A DNA stretch of 10,595 bases from positions 1 to 10,595 of the forward strand of contig DATFFC010000182.1 in the NCBI GenBank assembly GCA_035250505.1, written 5' to 3'. The notes beneath the pieces are model-generated. The model searched no databases and had not been told where the DNA came from. It saw only the letters and a program-made list of their open reading frames with translations. The DNA is from DASSBQ01 sp035250505 (GTDB lineage: Bacteria; Nitrospirota; Nitrospiria; Nitrospirales; Nitrospiraceae). Positions within the stretch are counted from its first letter, which is position 1. Each line of letters opens with the position of its first letter. The position numbers and the translations under genes are program-made. Positions 1-8,725 of this stretch are shown piece by piece.

Positions 1-1
1 G

Positions 2-430
2 CTGACGGGCATGGTCTGCCTCTGGCTCACTTCCTCGCAGGCTGAGGCGATCGAACCGATAGAGATTCAAGCCATTCTCGCGGACCCTTCCGTCTATCAT
101 CTGCGCCAAACCGCCCTACAGGGCACGGTCCGCCGAGTCGAACCGCTTGATCCCTATGAAACGCCATCCGGCACCCGTTGCTATGGAGCCTATCTGTTCC
201 AGTTGGATGATGACACCGGCATCATCGATGTGGCGGTGACCGGCCTTTGCGGGATCCCGGTCGTGAAGGATCCGGATGTACAAGAAGGTGATCGCGTGTT
301 CGTCGAAGCCACCATTCAGGCACCGAGTCACGGCGGCTATGCATTGACGATGCAAGGCTTGAAGGTCATCACCGAACGGGAGGGGATGATCCAAGCGGTT
401 GCGACGCTCATCACGCCGCTTCCGGAATGA
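2..430 (+). CDS. Putative exported OB-fold-like protein, 5' end outside window
   Basis: The reading frame is open to the left edge. The first ATG in the window (position 11) falls inside what looks like the hydrophobic core of a signal peptide (LTGMVCLWLTSS) ending in an AEA-type cleavage site, so the true start is probably upstream and the basic n-region is missing here. After the signal the protein continues for about 125 residues with a beta-rich pattern: a strand pair around ALQGTVRRVEPL, then YLFQLDDDTGIIDVAV, then a GDRVFVEATI strand and a C-terminal GLKVI strand. This order resembles an OB-fold, such as the exported OB-fold proteins used for nucleic-acid or ligand binding. That assignment is inference from the strand pattern; no catalytic motif is visible. 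Two cysteines (in TRCYG and GLCGI) could form a disulfide after export. It lies 9 bases upstream of the dehydrogenase gene and probably shares its transcript. The function is unknown. Confidence 0.6.
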   Translation: MTGMVCLWLTSSQAEAIEPIEIQAILADPSVYHLRQTALQGTVRRVEPLDPYETPSGTRCYGAYLFQLDDDTGIIDVAVTGLCGIPVVKDPDVQEGDRVFVEATIQAPSHGGYALTMQGLKVITEREGMIQAVATLITPLPE

Positions 431-432
431 GG
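429..432 (+). promoter_or_regulatory. Ribosome binding site deciding the dehydrogenase start
   Basis: GAGG overlaps the stop codon of the preceding gene and sits 7 bases before the ATG at 440. A TTG in the same frame at 434 would be only 1 base away from it, so the ATG is the better start. Confidence 0.6.
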
Positions 433-439
433 CTTGTCG

Positions 440-1387
440 ATGACAACACGCGACCGTCCGGCTCCTCGCATAGCTTTTCCTTCGGACACCCGCGTGGGAT
501 GGATCGGCGCAGGGGTCATGGGAGCCGCACTGTGCCATCATCTCCAACGAGCCCGGTATCGATTGACTTTGCACAGTCGCACCAGAGCCAAAGGCGCCTC
601 CATTCTGGCCGCCGGCGCAACATGGGCTCACTCGCCACGGGCAGTCGCCGAGCACACCGATATTGTCTTCACCATGGTCGGGTTTCCCCATGAAGTGCGG
701 TCCGTGTACTTGGGGGAGCAGGGACTTTTGGCCGGCACCAGGCCCGGCATGATCGTGGTGGATATGACGACGACGGAACCGTCGCTTGCGCGGCAGATCG
801 AGACAGTTGCGGAAGAACGCGGGGTGTGGAGCATCGACGCGCCTGTATCGGGAGGCGATGTCGGAGCAAAGAACGGCTCGCTGTCGATCATGGTCGGAGG
901 CCGGCGAGCGGCGGTGCAAGCGATCATGCCGATTCTTGAGCTGTTCGGCAGAAAGATCGTTCATCATGGTGAGAACGGCCTGGGACAGCAGGCGAAACTG
1001 TGTAACCAGATCGTGATCGCCGGAACCATGATCGGGGTCTGTGAGGCGTTGCTGTATTGCTCCAAGGCAGGATTGGAATCAGATCGCCTCCTTGAATCCA
1101 TCCGAGGCGGCGCGGCGGGATGTTGGACGTTGGACCATCTGGCGCCGAGAATCCAGCGTCGGGATTTCGAAGCAGGCTTCTTCGTCGATCATTTCCTCAA
1201 AGACATGGCGATTGCGCTCGAAGAATCCCGCCGCATGGGACTTTGCCTCCCCGGTCTTGCTTCGGTCCACCGGCTGTATCAAACCGTACAGGAACTCGGC
1301 CATGGCCGATCGGGAACCCAGGCGTTGCTTCTCGCGCTCGAACATCTGTCCGGACAGGACGTGGGTGCGACCGGGCCGGCCGGATAA
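440..1387 (+). CDS. NAD(P)-dependent oxidoreductase, 3-hydroxyisobutyrate dehydrogenase / beta-hydroxyacid dehydrogenase family
   Basis: This 315-residue protein belongs to the family containing 3-hydroxyisobutyrate dehydrogenase, tartronate semialdehyde reductase and the GLYR1-type succinic-semialdehyde/glyoxylate reductases. These soluble enzymes interconvert beta-hydroxyacids and the matching aldehydes or ketoacids. The N-terminal Rossmann fold starts with VGWIGAGVMG (GAGVMG at residues 23-28). The substrate signature DAPVSGG is at 133-139, followed by GAKNGSLSIMVGG. The family's catalytic lysine is K186 in GQQAKLCNQ, with the partner asparagine at 189. The C-terminal all-alpha domain carries the usual DHFLKDMAIALEESRRMGL segment. 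Length is slightly above the family norm (about 290-300) because of roughly 15 extra N-terminal residues before the Rossmann strand. The ATG at 440 was chosen over an in-frame TTG at 434 because of the GAGG spacing. The substrate cannot be told from the sequence, and the neighbours name no pathway. The family call is secure; the exact reaction is not. Confidence 0.9.
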   Translation: MTTRDRPAPRIAFPSDTRVGWIGAGVMGAALCHHLQRARYRLTLHSRTRAKGASILAAGATWAHSPRAVAEHTDIVFTMVGFPHEVRSVYLGEQGLLAGTRPGMIVVDMTTTEPSLARQIETVAEERGVWSIDAPVSGGDVGAKNGSLSIMVGGRRAAVQAIMPILELFGRKIVHHGENGLGQQAKLCNQIVIAGTMIGVCEALLYCSKAGLESDRLLESIRGGAAGCWTLDHLAPRIQRRDFEAGFFVDHFLKDMAIALEESRRMGLCLPGLASVHRLYQTVQELGHGRSGTQALLLALEHLSGQDVGATGPAG

Positions 1388-1394
1388 CCATGTC

Positions 1395-1400
1395 GAGGGG
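1395..1400 (+). promoter_or_regulatory. Ribosome binding site deciding the lipoprotein start
   Basis: GAGGGG lies 4 bases (6 from the GAGG core) before the ATG at 1405. The in-frame ATG at 1390 lies before this site and has no comparable purine run upstream, so 1405 is favoured. Confidence 0.5.
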
Positions 1401-1404
1401 CGTA

Positions 1405-2142
1405 ATGATTCTTACAGTTGTATTCCTTCTCCTTGTCACTCTGTCGGGATGCGCGTCCAGCAGGGGATTCAACCGTGAGGCCATGCAAGCGATGGTGCGC
1501 ACCGAACCCGATGTCGTCACTGATCGCGATATTGCTCGGGTCTTGGACGTGCAGCCGGACTTGCCGGTGCCGTTTCGGTTGGCCGTCTATTTCACGGCAC
1601 ACCGGGCCCCATTCCACTTTTCCATTCAGAGGCCGAATTGGCTCACCGCGGACAAAGAATTGGTGTTGGACAGTCTCAAGCCTCTCAAAGACGAGATCGT
1701 CATCAAGACGGCGTTCGTGCTGGCCGACTCGACGGTTCAAGGGACCTTGAACCGCGACATCAGGCTGGCCGCCGCCCGGTACAATGCCGACGTCGTCTTG
1801 ATCGTGAACGGCGCGGCGGCGGTGGATCGGTACAATAACCGGAGCGCCGCCTGGTATGCCACGATTCTGGGCGCCTATCTCGCGGCGGGCACTCAGAGTG
1901 ATGCGCTGTTCATGATCGAGGGCACGGTGTGGGACGTGCGGACCGGCTATCTCTACGGCACGCAGACCGCCGAAGGAAGCGCGCAATCCGTCGGCCCCGC
2001 CGCGTCATTGCAAGACAAAGAGGTGGTGGCTCGTGCGAAGGAAGCGGCATTGGAGTCGTTCGGCAAACATACGGCCGACTTGCTCCGTTTGATGAAGGAA
2101 AAGTTTCGCCGCCCTGCATCTGCGCCGGCGACCGGCGGGTGA
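1405..2142 (+). CDS. Lipoprotein of unknown function
   Basis: From ATG 1405 the product is 245 residues. It opens with a short lipoprotein signal, MILTVVFLLLVTLSGC, whose lipobox LSGC puts the lipidated cysteine at residue 16. Residues after it (ASSRGF) lack an aspartate at +2, which in enterobacterial rules would favour the outer membrane. The mature part is mixed alpha/beta. Visible segments are a strand at LAVYFTAH (59-66), a strand and helix around KTAFVLADSTVQGTLNRDIRLA, a strand ADVVLIVNGAAAVD (128-141), the strand-turn FMIEGTVWDVRTGYLYG (169-185), and a basic amphipathic C-terminal helix ending in a low-complexity P/A/G tail. The order (helix, ADVVLIVNG strand, then EGTVWDVRTGYLYG) is loosely like CsgG/LpoB/GNA1162-type periplasmic lipoprotein domains, but this is only a topological impression. 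I do not recognise the family. The gene starts 17 bases after the dehydrogenase stop and is probably cotranscribed. An alternative ATG at 1390 would add five residues (MSRGV) to the signal. Confidence 0.75.
   Translation: MILTVVFLLLVTLSGCASSRGFNREAMQAMVRTEPDVVTDRDIARVLDVQPDLPVPFRLAVYFTAHRAPFHFSIQRPNWLTADKELVLDSLKPLKDEIVIKTAFVLADSTVQGTLNRDIRLAAARYNADVVLIVNGAAAVDRYNNRSAAWYATILGAYLAAGTQSDALFMIEGTVWDVRTGYLYGTQTAEGSAQSVGPAASLQDKEVVARAKEAALESFGKHTADLLRLMKEKFRRPASAPATGG
2123..2137. repeat. GC-rich inverted repeat at the convergent gene ends
   Basis: CGCCGG and CCGGCG form perfect 6-base arms around the 3-base loop CGA, just inside the end of the lipoprotein gene and about 50 bases past the kdpE stop. 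The stem would be very stable, but no T-run follows on either strand, so it is not a standard intrinsic terminator. It could limit read-through or protect the 3' end in the convergent region 2143-2186, which otherwise shows nothing recognisable. It may also be a by-product of GC-rich coding sequence. Confidence 0.3.
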
Positions 2143-2186
2143 GTTCAGGGCAAATCGCGTGCGACTTCGTGGCGCTGCATTGTGAA

Positions 2187-2885
2187 TTAAGCAACACTGA
2201 GCCGATATCCCACTCCCAATTCCGTGAGCAGATACCTCGGGCGCGCCGGATCGGTCTCCACTTTGCTTCGCAGTTGGCGCATGTAGACGCGCAGGTACTG
2301 CGATTCCTCCACATGCAACGGTCCCCAGACCTCCTTCAGCAATTGGCGGTGGGTCATGACGAGGCCTGCATGTTTCGCCAACGTGGCGAGCAACTTGTAC
2401 TCGATTGGCGTGAGGTGAATCTCTTTCTCGCCGACATAGACGTGCCGGCGGACTAGATCGATTTTCAGCTCGCCGCTGGTGAAGGTCTCCCCCCCGTCGG
2501 AATCCACATGCGATCTCGCGGCATGTCGGAGGGCCGTCCGCAGCCGCGCCAGCAGTTCATCGATCCCGAACGGTTTTGTCATGTAGTCGTCGGCGCCGCC
2601 GTCCAGGGCAGTGACCTTGACCTGCTCCTGGCCGCGCGCCGACAGTACGATGATGGGCGTCTGGCTCCATTCGCGCAATTTTCTGATGACGTCCAGCCCG
2701 TCCATGTCCGGCAGGCCCAAATCCACCAACACGAGATCAGGATTTCTCGCCTGCGCTTGCGCCAGCCCCTCTTGCCCCGATACCGCTTCGTACAGGCGAT
2801 ATCCGTGAGCCGGAAGCGTATTGCGCAGGAACCGGCGGATCTCCTGTTCGTCCTCAATTAAGAGGATGGAACTCTCATTCGTCAT
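2187..2885 (-). CDS. kdpE: KdpE, response regulator of the kdp operon (OmpR/PhoB family)
   Basis: This 232-residue cytoplasmic transcription factor is phosphorylated by KdpD and activates kdpFABC transcription. The receiver domain (about 6-120) has the acidic pair E11/D12, the phospho-acceptor D55 in LVLVDLGLPDMDG, the switch S82 in LSARG and the conserved K104 in TKPF. A winged-helix DNA-binding domain of OmpR type follows (about 135-230). It includes LTPIEYKLLATLAKHAG, the recognition-helix region SQYLRVYMRQLRSKVE and the wing ending in TELGVGYRL. Length is close to E. coli KdpE (225). The gene follows kdpD on the same strand after a 24-base gap, the usual DE order. No clear Shine-Dalgarno sequence precedes the ATG at 2885, but no other start in this frame fits better. 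The identity rests on both the family signature and adjacency to kdpD. Confidence 0.96.
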   Translation of the reverse strand: MTNESSILLIEDEQEIRRFLRNTLPAHGYRLYEAVSGQEGLAQAQARNPDLVLVDLGLPDMDGLDVIRKLREWSQTPIIVLSARGQEQVKVTALDGGADDYMTKPFGIDELLARLRTALRHAARSHVDSDGGETFTSGELKIDLVRRHVYVGEKEIHLTPIEYKLLATLAKHAGLVMTHRQLLKEVWGPLHVEESQYLRVYMRQLRSKVETDPARPRYLLTELGVGYRLSVA

Positions 2886-2909
2886 GGTTATCGGCCGGGA
2901 CGAGGAGAC

Positions 2910-5615
2910 TCAACGCGCCGGCGACGCCTCGGCCCGTTCAGGCAGGACTGCCGGCTGTTCCTTTTCTAAGACGAGTGTAAAGCGAAAGATGGCGCCGCCG
3001 CCGGGACGAGCGTCCGCCCAGATACGTCCGCCGTGCGCCTCGATAATCCCTCGACAAATGGTGAGTCCCAATCCCACGCCGCCTTCCCGCCGAGGATCCA
3101 CCCGGTAGAATTTATCGAAGATTCTGATTTCCTCACCCGACGGGATTCCCGGTCCCCTGTCGGCAATTTCCACCACGATGGCGCCGTCCTTCACGGCAGC
3201 AGACACGTCGATCGGACTGTCCGGAGGAGCATACTTGGCGGCATTCTCCAAGAGATTCACCAGAACCTGCTCGATCAGCACGCCATCGATCCGCACCAGT
3301 GGAAGAGAGGGAGGAAGCGTGGTCGTGACGCGGTGAGACCCCAGCCGGGATCCCACGCGCGTCAGCGCGGTTCCGACGACTTCATCCAGCGCATGCCAGT
3401 CCTTTCGAAGCTGCATGGACCCGGCCTCCAGGCGCGTCATATCCAGCAAGTTCGTGAGCAGTCGGTCCAATCGTCCGGCCTCGTCGCGCACGGACGAGAT
3501 CAACTCACGCCGGGCCTGCGGGTCCAAAGGGCCGTCGTTGTTCAACAGGCCGCTGGTTGCCCCGATAATGGTCGCCAGGGGCGTCCGCAAATCATGGGAC
3601 ACCGAACTGAGGACGGCATTGCGCATGCGCTCCGCTTCGGCCTGTACCTGTGCCTCCTGTGTTTCTTCGGCGAGCCGGGCTCGCTCGAGCGCCAATGCCA
3701 TCTGGTTCGCAAAGGTCTCCAACAAGTGCAACTGTTCCGGGCCGACCAGGAGGTCCGGTTTCGACGACTGTACGCCCAGCACTCCGACCGGACCTCGAGA
3801 GCCGATGAGGGGAAGATAGAGCGAATCGGATCCGGGCAACGTATTCGTGCCGTGACCTGCCGGTTCCTTGTGATCGAAGACCCATTGCGAGATACCCGCT
3901 TCTTTCGGGTCCAAGTCAAAATGCAACGCATCGCCGCGATGTAGGTGCACGCGTCCGTCTCGGTCCGGCAGAAACACCGCGACTTGGCATTCGAAGACTT
4001 CGTGAATGTGCCGGCAGCCGACCGACGTCAGCTTGTCGATCCCTCGTTGAGTCGCCAGTTCTCGGCTCATGGCATAGAGCGCTGCGGTCCGCTGCTCGCG
4101 GATGGCAGCCGTCTCGGCCTGCTGGCTCTTGTGTGCCGCCAACCGGCTGATCAGCAACGCCACCACCAGCATCACCACAAAGGTCAGCAGGTATTGAAGA
4201 TCGGACACCGCGAAGGAGAAATAGGGAGGAATGAAGAAGAAATCGAACGCCGCCACGCTGAGCAACGAAGCCAAGGCCGAGGGGCCCCGGCCCCATCTGG
4301 TCGCCACCACGGCGACGCCGAACAGATACACCATGATGAGATTCGCCTGACCGAAATAGGACGACATGACCCAGCTCATGCCGGTGCAGGCCACCACCAC
4401 AGCCGACGCATATCCGTAATAGCGGCGCGCGCTGGTCCGCTGAAAGAGCGGCCTGATCATCGGCCGGCCCGGACCGCCTTCTCCCGTGATGACATAGATA
4501 TCTATGTCACCGCTGCCCCGGACCAGATCGTCCACCACCGACCCGAAGATCCATTCTTTCCAGCGTGATCGGAGCGGCTTGCCGACGATGATCTTGCTGA
4601 CATTCCGCCTGCGCGCATAGTTGAGGAGCTGTCGGCTCACGTCATCCCCTGTCAGCGTCACGGTCTCGGCGCCCATCCGCTCGGCCAGTCGAAGAGTCTC
4701 GATGCCGGCATTCCGTTCCGCCTCAGGCAGGCGCTGGTGTTTGGCCGTCTGCACGTAGACCGCGATCCATTTGGCATGCAACCCGGTCGCCATCCTCTTC
4801 GCCGCGCGGACCAGCATCGGGCCGCGAGACTTGAGATTGACGCAGACCATAACGGTTTCCGCGGCCGGCCAGGCGGCGGTGACGGCATGATCCCGGCGGT
4901 AGATCTCCATTTGTTGATCGACCCGTTCGGCCGTTCTGCGCAAGGCCATCTCACGCAGTGCGATGAGGTTGCCTTTCCGGAAAAAATGCTTGGCCGCGTG
5001 CTGAGCCTGCTCCGGTAGATACACCTTGCCGTCTTTGAGTCGCTGGAGCAGATCGTCGGGAGGCAGGTCGATCAGTTCCACATCGTCCGCTTGTTCCAGC
5101 ACGGAATCCGGGACGGTCTCCCCGACCCGCACGCCGGTGATTTGGGCCACGGTATCGTTGAGTTTTTCGATATGCTGCACATTGACCGTTGTGTACACGC
5201 TGATACCTGCCTGCAAGAGTTCCATGACATCTTGCCAGCGCTTGGGATGGCGCGAGCCGGGCGCGTTCGTATGGGCCAGTTCGTCCATCAGAATAAGCTG
5301 CGGGTGCCGGGCCAGCGCCGCATCCAAATCGAAATCCCGGAGCGTGGAACCACCGTACGAGACCTCACGAGGAGGCAGCGCCGGCAACCCCTCCACCAGT
5401 GCCGCCGTTTCTGCCCGGCCATGCGTTTCAACCCAGCCGATTGCGACGTCGATCCCGTCGCGTTGCTGCTCATGGGCCGCTTCCAACATGGCGTACGTTT
5501 TCCCCACACCGGCGGTCGCCCCAAAAAATATTTTGAGCTTCCCGCGTGTTTGGCGGTCTTCGGCGTCTTTGAGGCGCTTTAAGAGGATGTCCGGATCAGG
5601 TCGTGAGGAATCCAT
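2910..5615 (-). CDS. kdpD: KdpD, osmosensitive K+ channel sensor histidine kinase
   Basis: This 901-residue inner-membrane kinase phosphorylates KdpE in response to K+ limitation or osmotic stress; it is full length against E. coli KdpD (894). Domains in order: the cytoplasmic KdpD N-terminal domain (about 25-235), with the Walker A motif GATAGVGKT at 32-40 and a Walker B-like LILMDELAHTN at 107-117; a universal-stress-protein (Usp) domain (about 253-378) containing IIVGKPLRSRW; four membrane helices (about 401-418, 424-440, 446-466 and 472-492); a GAF-like domain (about 525-645); a short helical linker; a HisKA domain with phospho-acceptor H674 in SSVSHDLRTPL; and a HATPase domain with N-box LLENAAKYAP (N791), DRGPGIP (D819), FDKFYR and GGVGLGL. 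The ATG at 5615 gives the family's typical RPDPDxLL opening, although no strong ribosome site lies before it. A 69-base gap separates it from the small membrane-protein gene. All key residues are intact. Confidence 0.97.
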   Translation of the reverse strand: MDSSRPDPDILLKRLKDAEDRQTRGKLKIFFGATAGVGKTYAMLEAAHEQQRDGIDVAIGWVETHGRAETAALVEGLPALPPREVSYGGSTLRDFDLDAALARHPQLILMDELAHTNAPGSRHPKRWQDVMELLQAGISVYTTVNVQHIEKLNDTVAQITGVRVGETVPDSVLEQADDVELIDLPPDDLLQRLKDGKVYLPEQAQHAAKHFFRKGNLIALREMALRRTAERVDQQMEIYRRDHAVTAAWPAAETVMVCVNLKSRGPMLVRAAKRMATGLHAKWIAVYVQTAKHQRLPEAERNAGIETLRLAERMGAETVTLTGDDVSRQLLNYARRRNVSKIIVGKPLRSRWKEWIFGSVVDDLVRGSGDIDIYVITGEGGPGRPMIRPLFQRTSARRYYGYASAVVVACTGMSWVMSSYFGQANLIMVYLFGVAVVATRWGRGPSALASLLSVAAFDFFFIPPYFSFAVSDLQYLLTFVVMLVVALLISRLAAHKSQQAETAAIREQRTAALYAMSRELATQRGIDKLTSVGCRHIHEVFECQVAVFLPDRDGRVHLHRGDALHFDLDPKEAGISQWVFDHKEPAGHGTNTLPGSDSLYLPLIGSRGPVGVLGVQSSKPDLLVGPEQLHLLETFANQMALALERARLAEETQEAQVQAEAERMRNAVLSSVSHDLRTPLATIIGATSGLLNNDGPLDPQARRELISSVRDEAGRLDRLLTNLLDMTRLEAGSMQLRKDWHALDEVVGTALTRVGSRLGSHRVTTTLPPSLPLVRIDGVLIEQVLVNLLENAAKYAPPDSPIDVSAAVKDGAIVVEIADRGPGIPSGEEIRIFDKFYRVDPRREGGVGLGLTICRGIIEAHGGRIWADARPGGGAIFRFTLVLEKEQPAVLPERAEASPAR

Positions 5616-5684
5616 CGTTCAATAGCGGAGGCAAATCTCAATAATGGGGTGGATTCACGATTCTAGGGAAGAGCCGAGAGGTGG

Positions 5685-5930
5685 TCAACTCGATCGGAGC
5701 CGCCGCTCCAAGGCCAGGCCGGCCGCGAATATCAGGAGGCCGACGAGAATAAAGAACGGGCGAGTCGAAGGCAGCGAGGGATCCTCCGCCGAGGGCCAAT
5801 CCACCATCACACCGGCTACGATAAGACTGATCCCGATCGTTTCAAGCACCATGCGTCGCCATGCCAATCGCCGGCGAAGGCCGGCTTCCTGAGAATCACG
5901 GACAGGATCGGAGATCGGTTGCAGCATCAT
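5685..5930 (-). CDS. Small two-helix membrane protein between kdpC and kdpD, function unknown
   Basis: From ATG 5930 this encodes 81 residues. A basic N-terminal part (RDSQEAGLRRRLAWRR) is followed by a hydrophobic helix (about 28-45, LETIGISLIVAGVMVDW). Next come a short acidic and proline-rich loop (PSAEDPSLPSTRP), a second helix (about 58-74, FFILVGLLIFAAGLALE) and a basic end (RRLRSS). By the positive-inside rule both ends face the cytoplasm, with a short external loop. I do not recognise the family. An in-frame ATG at 5993 would add 21 residues but has no ribosome site; the start at 5930 has AGAGG 9 bases upstream. The gene is on the kdp strand, 81 bases after kdpC and 69 before kdpD, so it is probably on the kdp transcript. 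A role as a pump or sensor accessory peptide is inference from position only. Codon-scale composition matches its neighbours, and the hydrophobic/basic pattern argues against a chance frame. Confidence 0.7.
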   Translation of the reverse strand: MMLQPISDPVRDSQEAGLRRRLAWRRMVLETIGISLIVAGVMVDWPSAEDPSLPSTRPFFILVGLLIFAAGLALERRLRSS

Positions 5931-5939
5931 GGAGCCCAT

Positions 5940-5944
5940 CCTCT
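5940..5944 (-). promoter_or_regulatory. Ribosome binding site for the small kdp-linked membrane protein
   Basis: AGAGG on the minus strand lies 9 bases before the ATG at 5930. It is the only purine-rich site found near a start in this frame and favours the 81-residue form. Confidence 0.5.
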
Positions 5945-5996
5945 GTCCTGGCGGCTGTCTATGGACCTTGGTGGACCCAACAGCGAAAGACATCGC

Positions 5997-6011
5997 ACGA
6001 CAATGTGTCGT
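5997..6011. repeat. Inverted repeat directly after the kdpC stop codon
   Basis: ACGACA and TGTCGT are perfect 6-base arms around a 3-base loop, starting at the base after the kdpC TGA. There is no T-run behind it, so it is not an intrinsic terminator. As RNA it could be a weak stem that affects processing or stability between the pump genes and the downstream genes. The stem is short and its function is unproven. Confidence 0.3.
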
Positions 6012-6584
6012 TCACTTTATCTTATCAAGCGCGAGATTCAAGAGCAGGACATTGACGCGCCGCTCGCCGAGGAGGCCAAGTTGCCGGCCTTCGGTATGTT
6101 GGGAAACAAGTTGCCGCACGGACTCCTCGTCCAAGTCACGCGCGCGAGCGACGCGGCTCACTTGATAGAATGCGGCCGCGGGACTGATATGGGGATCCAG
6201 GCCGCTTCCCGAGGCCGTAACAAGGTCGACGGGAATAGAAGCCTCATTCCCCGGATCAGCCGCTTTCAGCGTGGCGATGCGGGCTTTGACCGCTTCGGCC
6301 AATGCCGGATTGGTGGGGCCGAGATTCGAGCCCGACGAGGCGGCGGCATTGTAAGGAACCGGGGAGGTGGCGGAGGGTCGGCCCCAAAAATATTGAGGCG
6401 CATCAAAGTATTGCCCGATCAGTTCGGATCCGACGGCCTTGCCGTCGCGCACGATCACGCTTCCGTTCGCCTGGCGGGGAAAGAGGAACTGGGCCAGGCC
6501 CGTCACGGTCAAGGGATAGACGAGACCGGTCAGGATCGTCAGGACCAAGAAGGTCATCAGCGCCGGCTTGAGCTGTTTTTTCAT
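6012..6584 (-). CDS. kdpC: KdpC, potassium-transporting ATPase accessory subunit
   Basis: The product has 190 residues, exactly the length of E. coli KdpC. It has one N-terminal membrane helix (about 7-30, ALMTFLVLTILTGLVYPLTV) and a periplasmic domain, and stabilises the pump and raises its apparent ATP or K+ affinity. Family landmarks are PRQANGS (36-42), LIGQYF with YFWGRPSA (55-72), PYNAAASSGSNLGPTNP, the segment DLVTASGSGLDPHISPAAA (about 120-138) and the C-terminal VNVLLLNLALDK. The start at 6584 (ATG AAA AAA) was chosen because GAGGA precedes it. An in-frame TTG at 6599 would overlap kdpB by 8 bases and add five non-family residues. kdpB ends 7 bases before the ATG, so the two are probably translationally coupled. 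Confidence 0.97.
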   Translation of the reverse strand: MKKQLKPALMTFLVLTILTGLVYPLTVTGLAQFLFPRQANGSVIVRDGKAVGSELIGQYFDAPQYFWGRPSATSPVPYNAAASSGSNLGPTNPALAEAVKARIATLKAADPGNEASIPVDLVTASGSGLDPHISPAAAFYQVSRVARARDLDEESVRQLVSQHTEGRQLGLLGERRVNVLLLNLALDKIK

Positions 6585-6588
6585 ATTG

Positions 6589-6591
6589 TCC

Positions 6592-6593
<2 letters not shown>
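6589..6593 (-). promoter_or_regulatory. Ribosome binding site for kdpC
   Basis: GAGGA on the minus strand overlaps the kdpB TGA stop and lies 4 bases before the kdpC ATG. This favours ATG 6584 over TTG 6599 and fits translational coupling of kdpB and kdpC. Confidence 0.6.
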
Positions 6594-8703
<2,110 letters not shown>

Positions 8704-8725
8704 GGTTATACTCTTTTCCGCTTCA

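Noticed and set aside
116..967. Minus-strand open frame (283 codons) opposite the first two plus-strand genes
   Set aside because: It spans two real genes and their junction; the product is R/H/C-rich without domains.
1120..1404. Upstream extension of the lipoprotein reading frame
   Set aside because: The extension overlaps the end of the dehydrogenase in another frame and would bury the lipoprotein signal peptide mid-protein; the start at 1405 (or 1390) places the signal at the N-terminus.
1279..1986. Minus-strand open frame opposite the lipoprotein gene
   Set aside because: The plus-strand frame has a lipobox and ribosome site; this frame has only low-complexity basic and H-rich sequence.
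2143..2186. Possible intrinsic terminator between the convergent genes
   Set aside because: No hairpin followed by a T-run on either strand within this gap.
3033..3944. Plus-strand open frame (303 codons) opposite kdpD
   Set aside because: It lies antisense to the kinase core of kdpD, whose motifs are intact, and its own product shows no recognisable feature.
5616..5684. Possible internal promoter before kdpD
   Set aside because: I looked for -35/-10 spacing in the 69-base gap and found no convincing pair; some AT-rich bases (around 5630-5645) are not enough.
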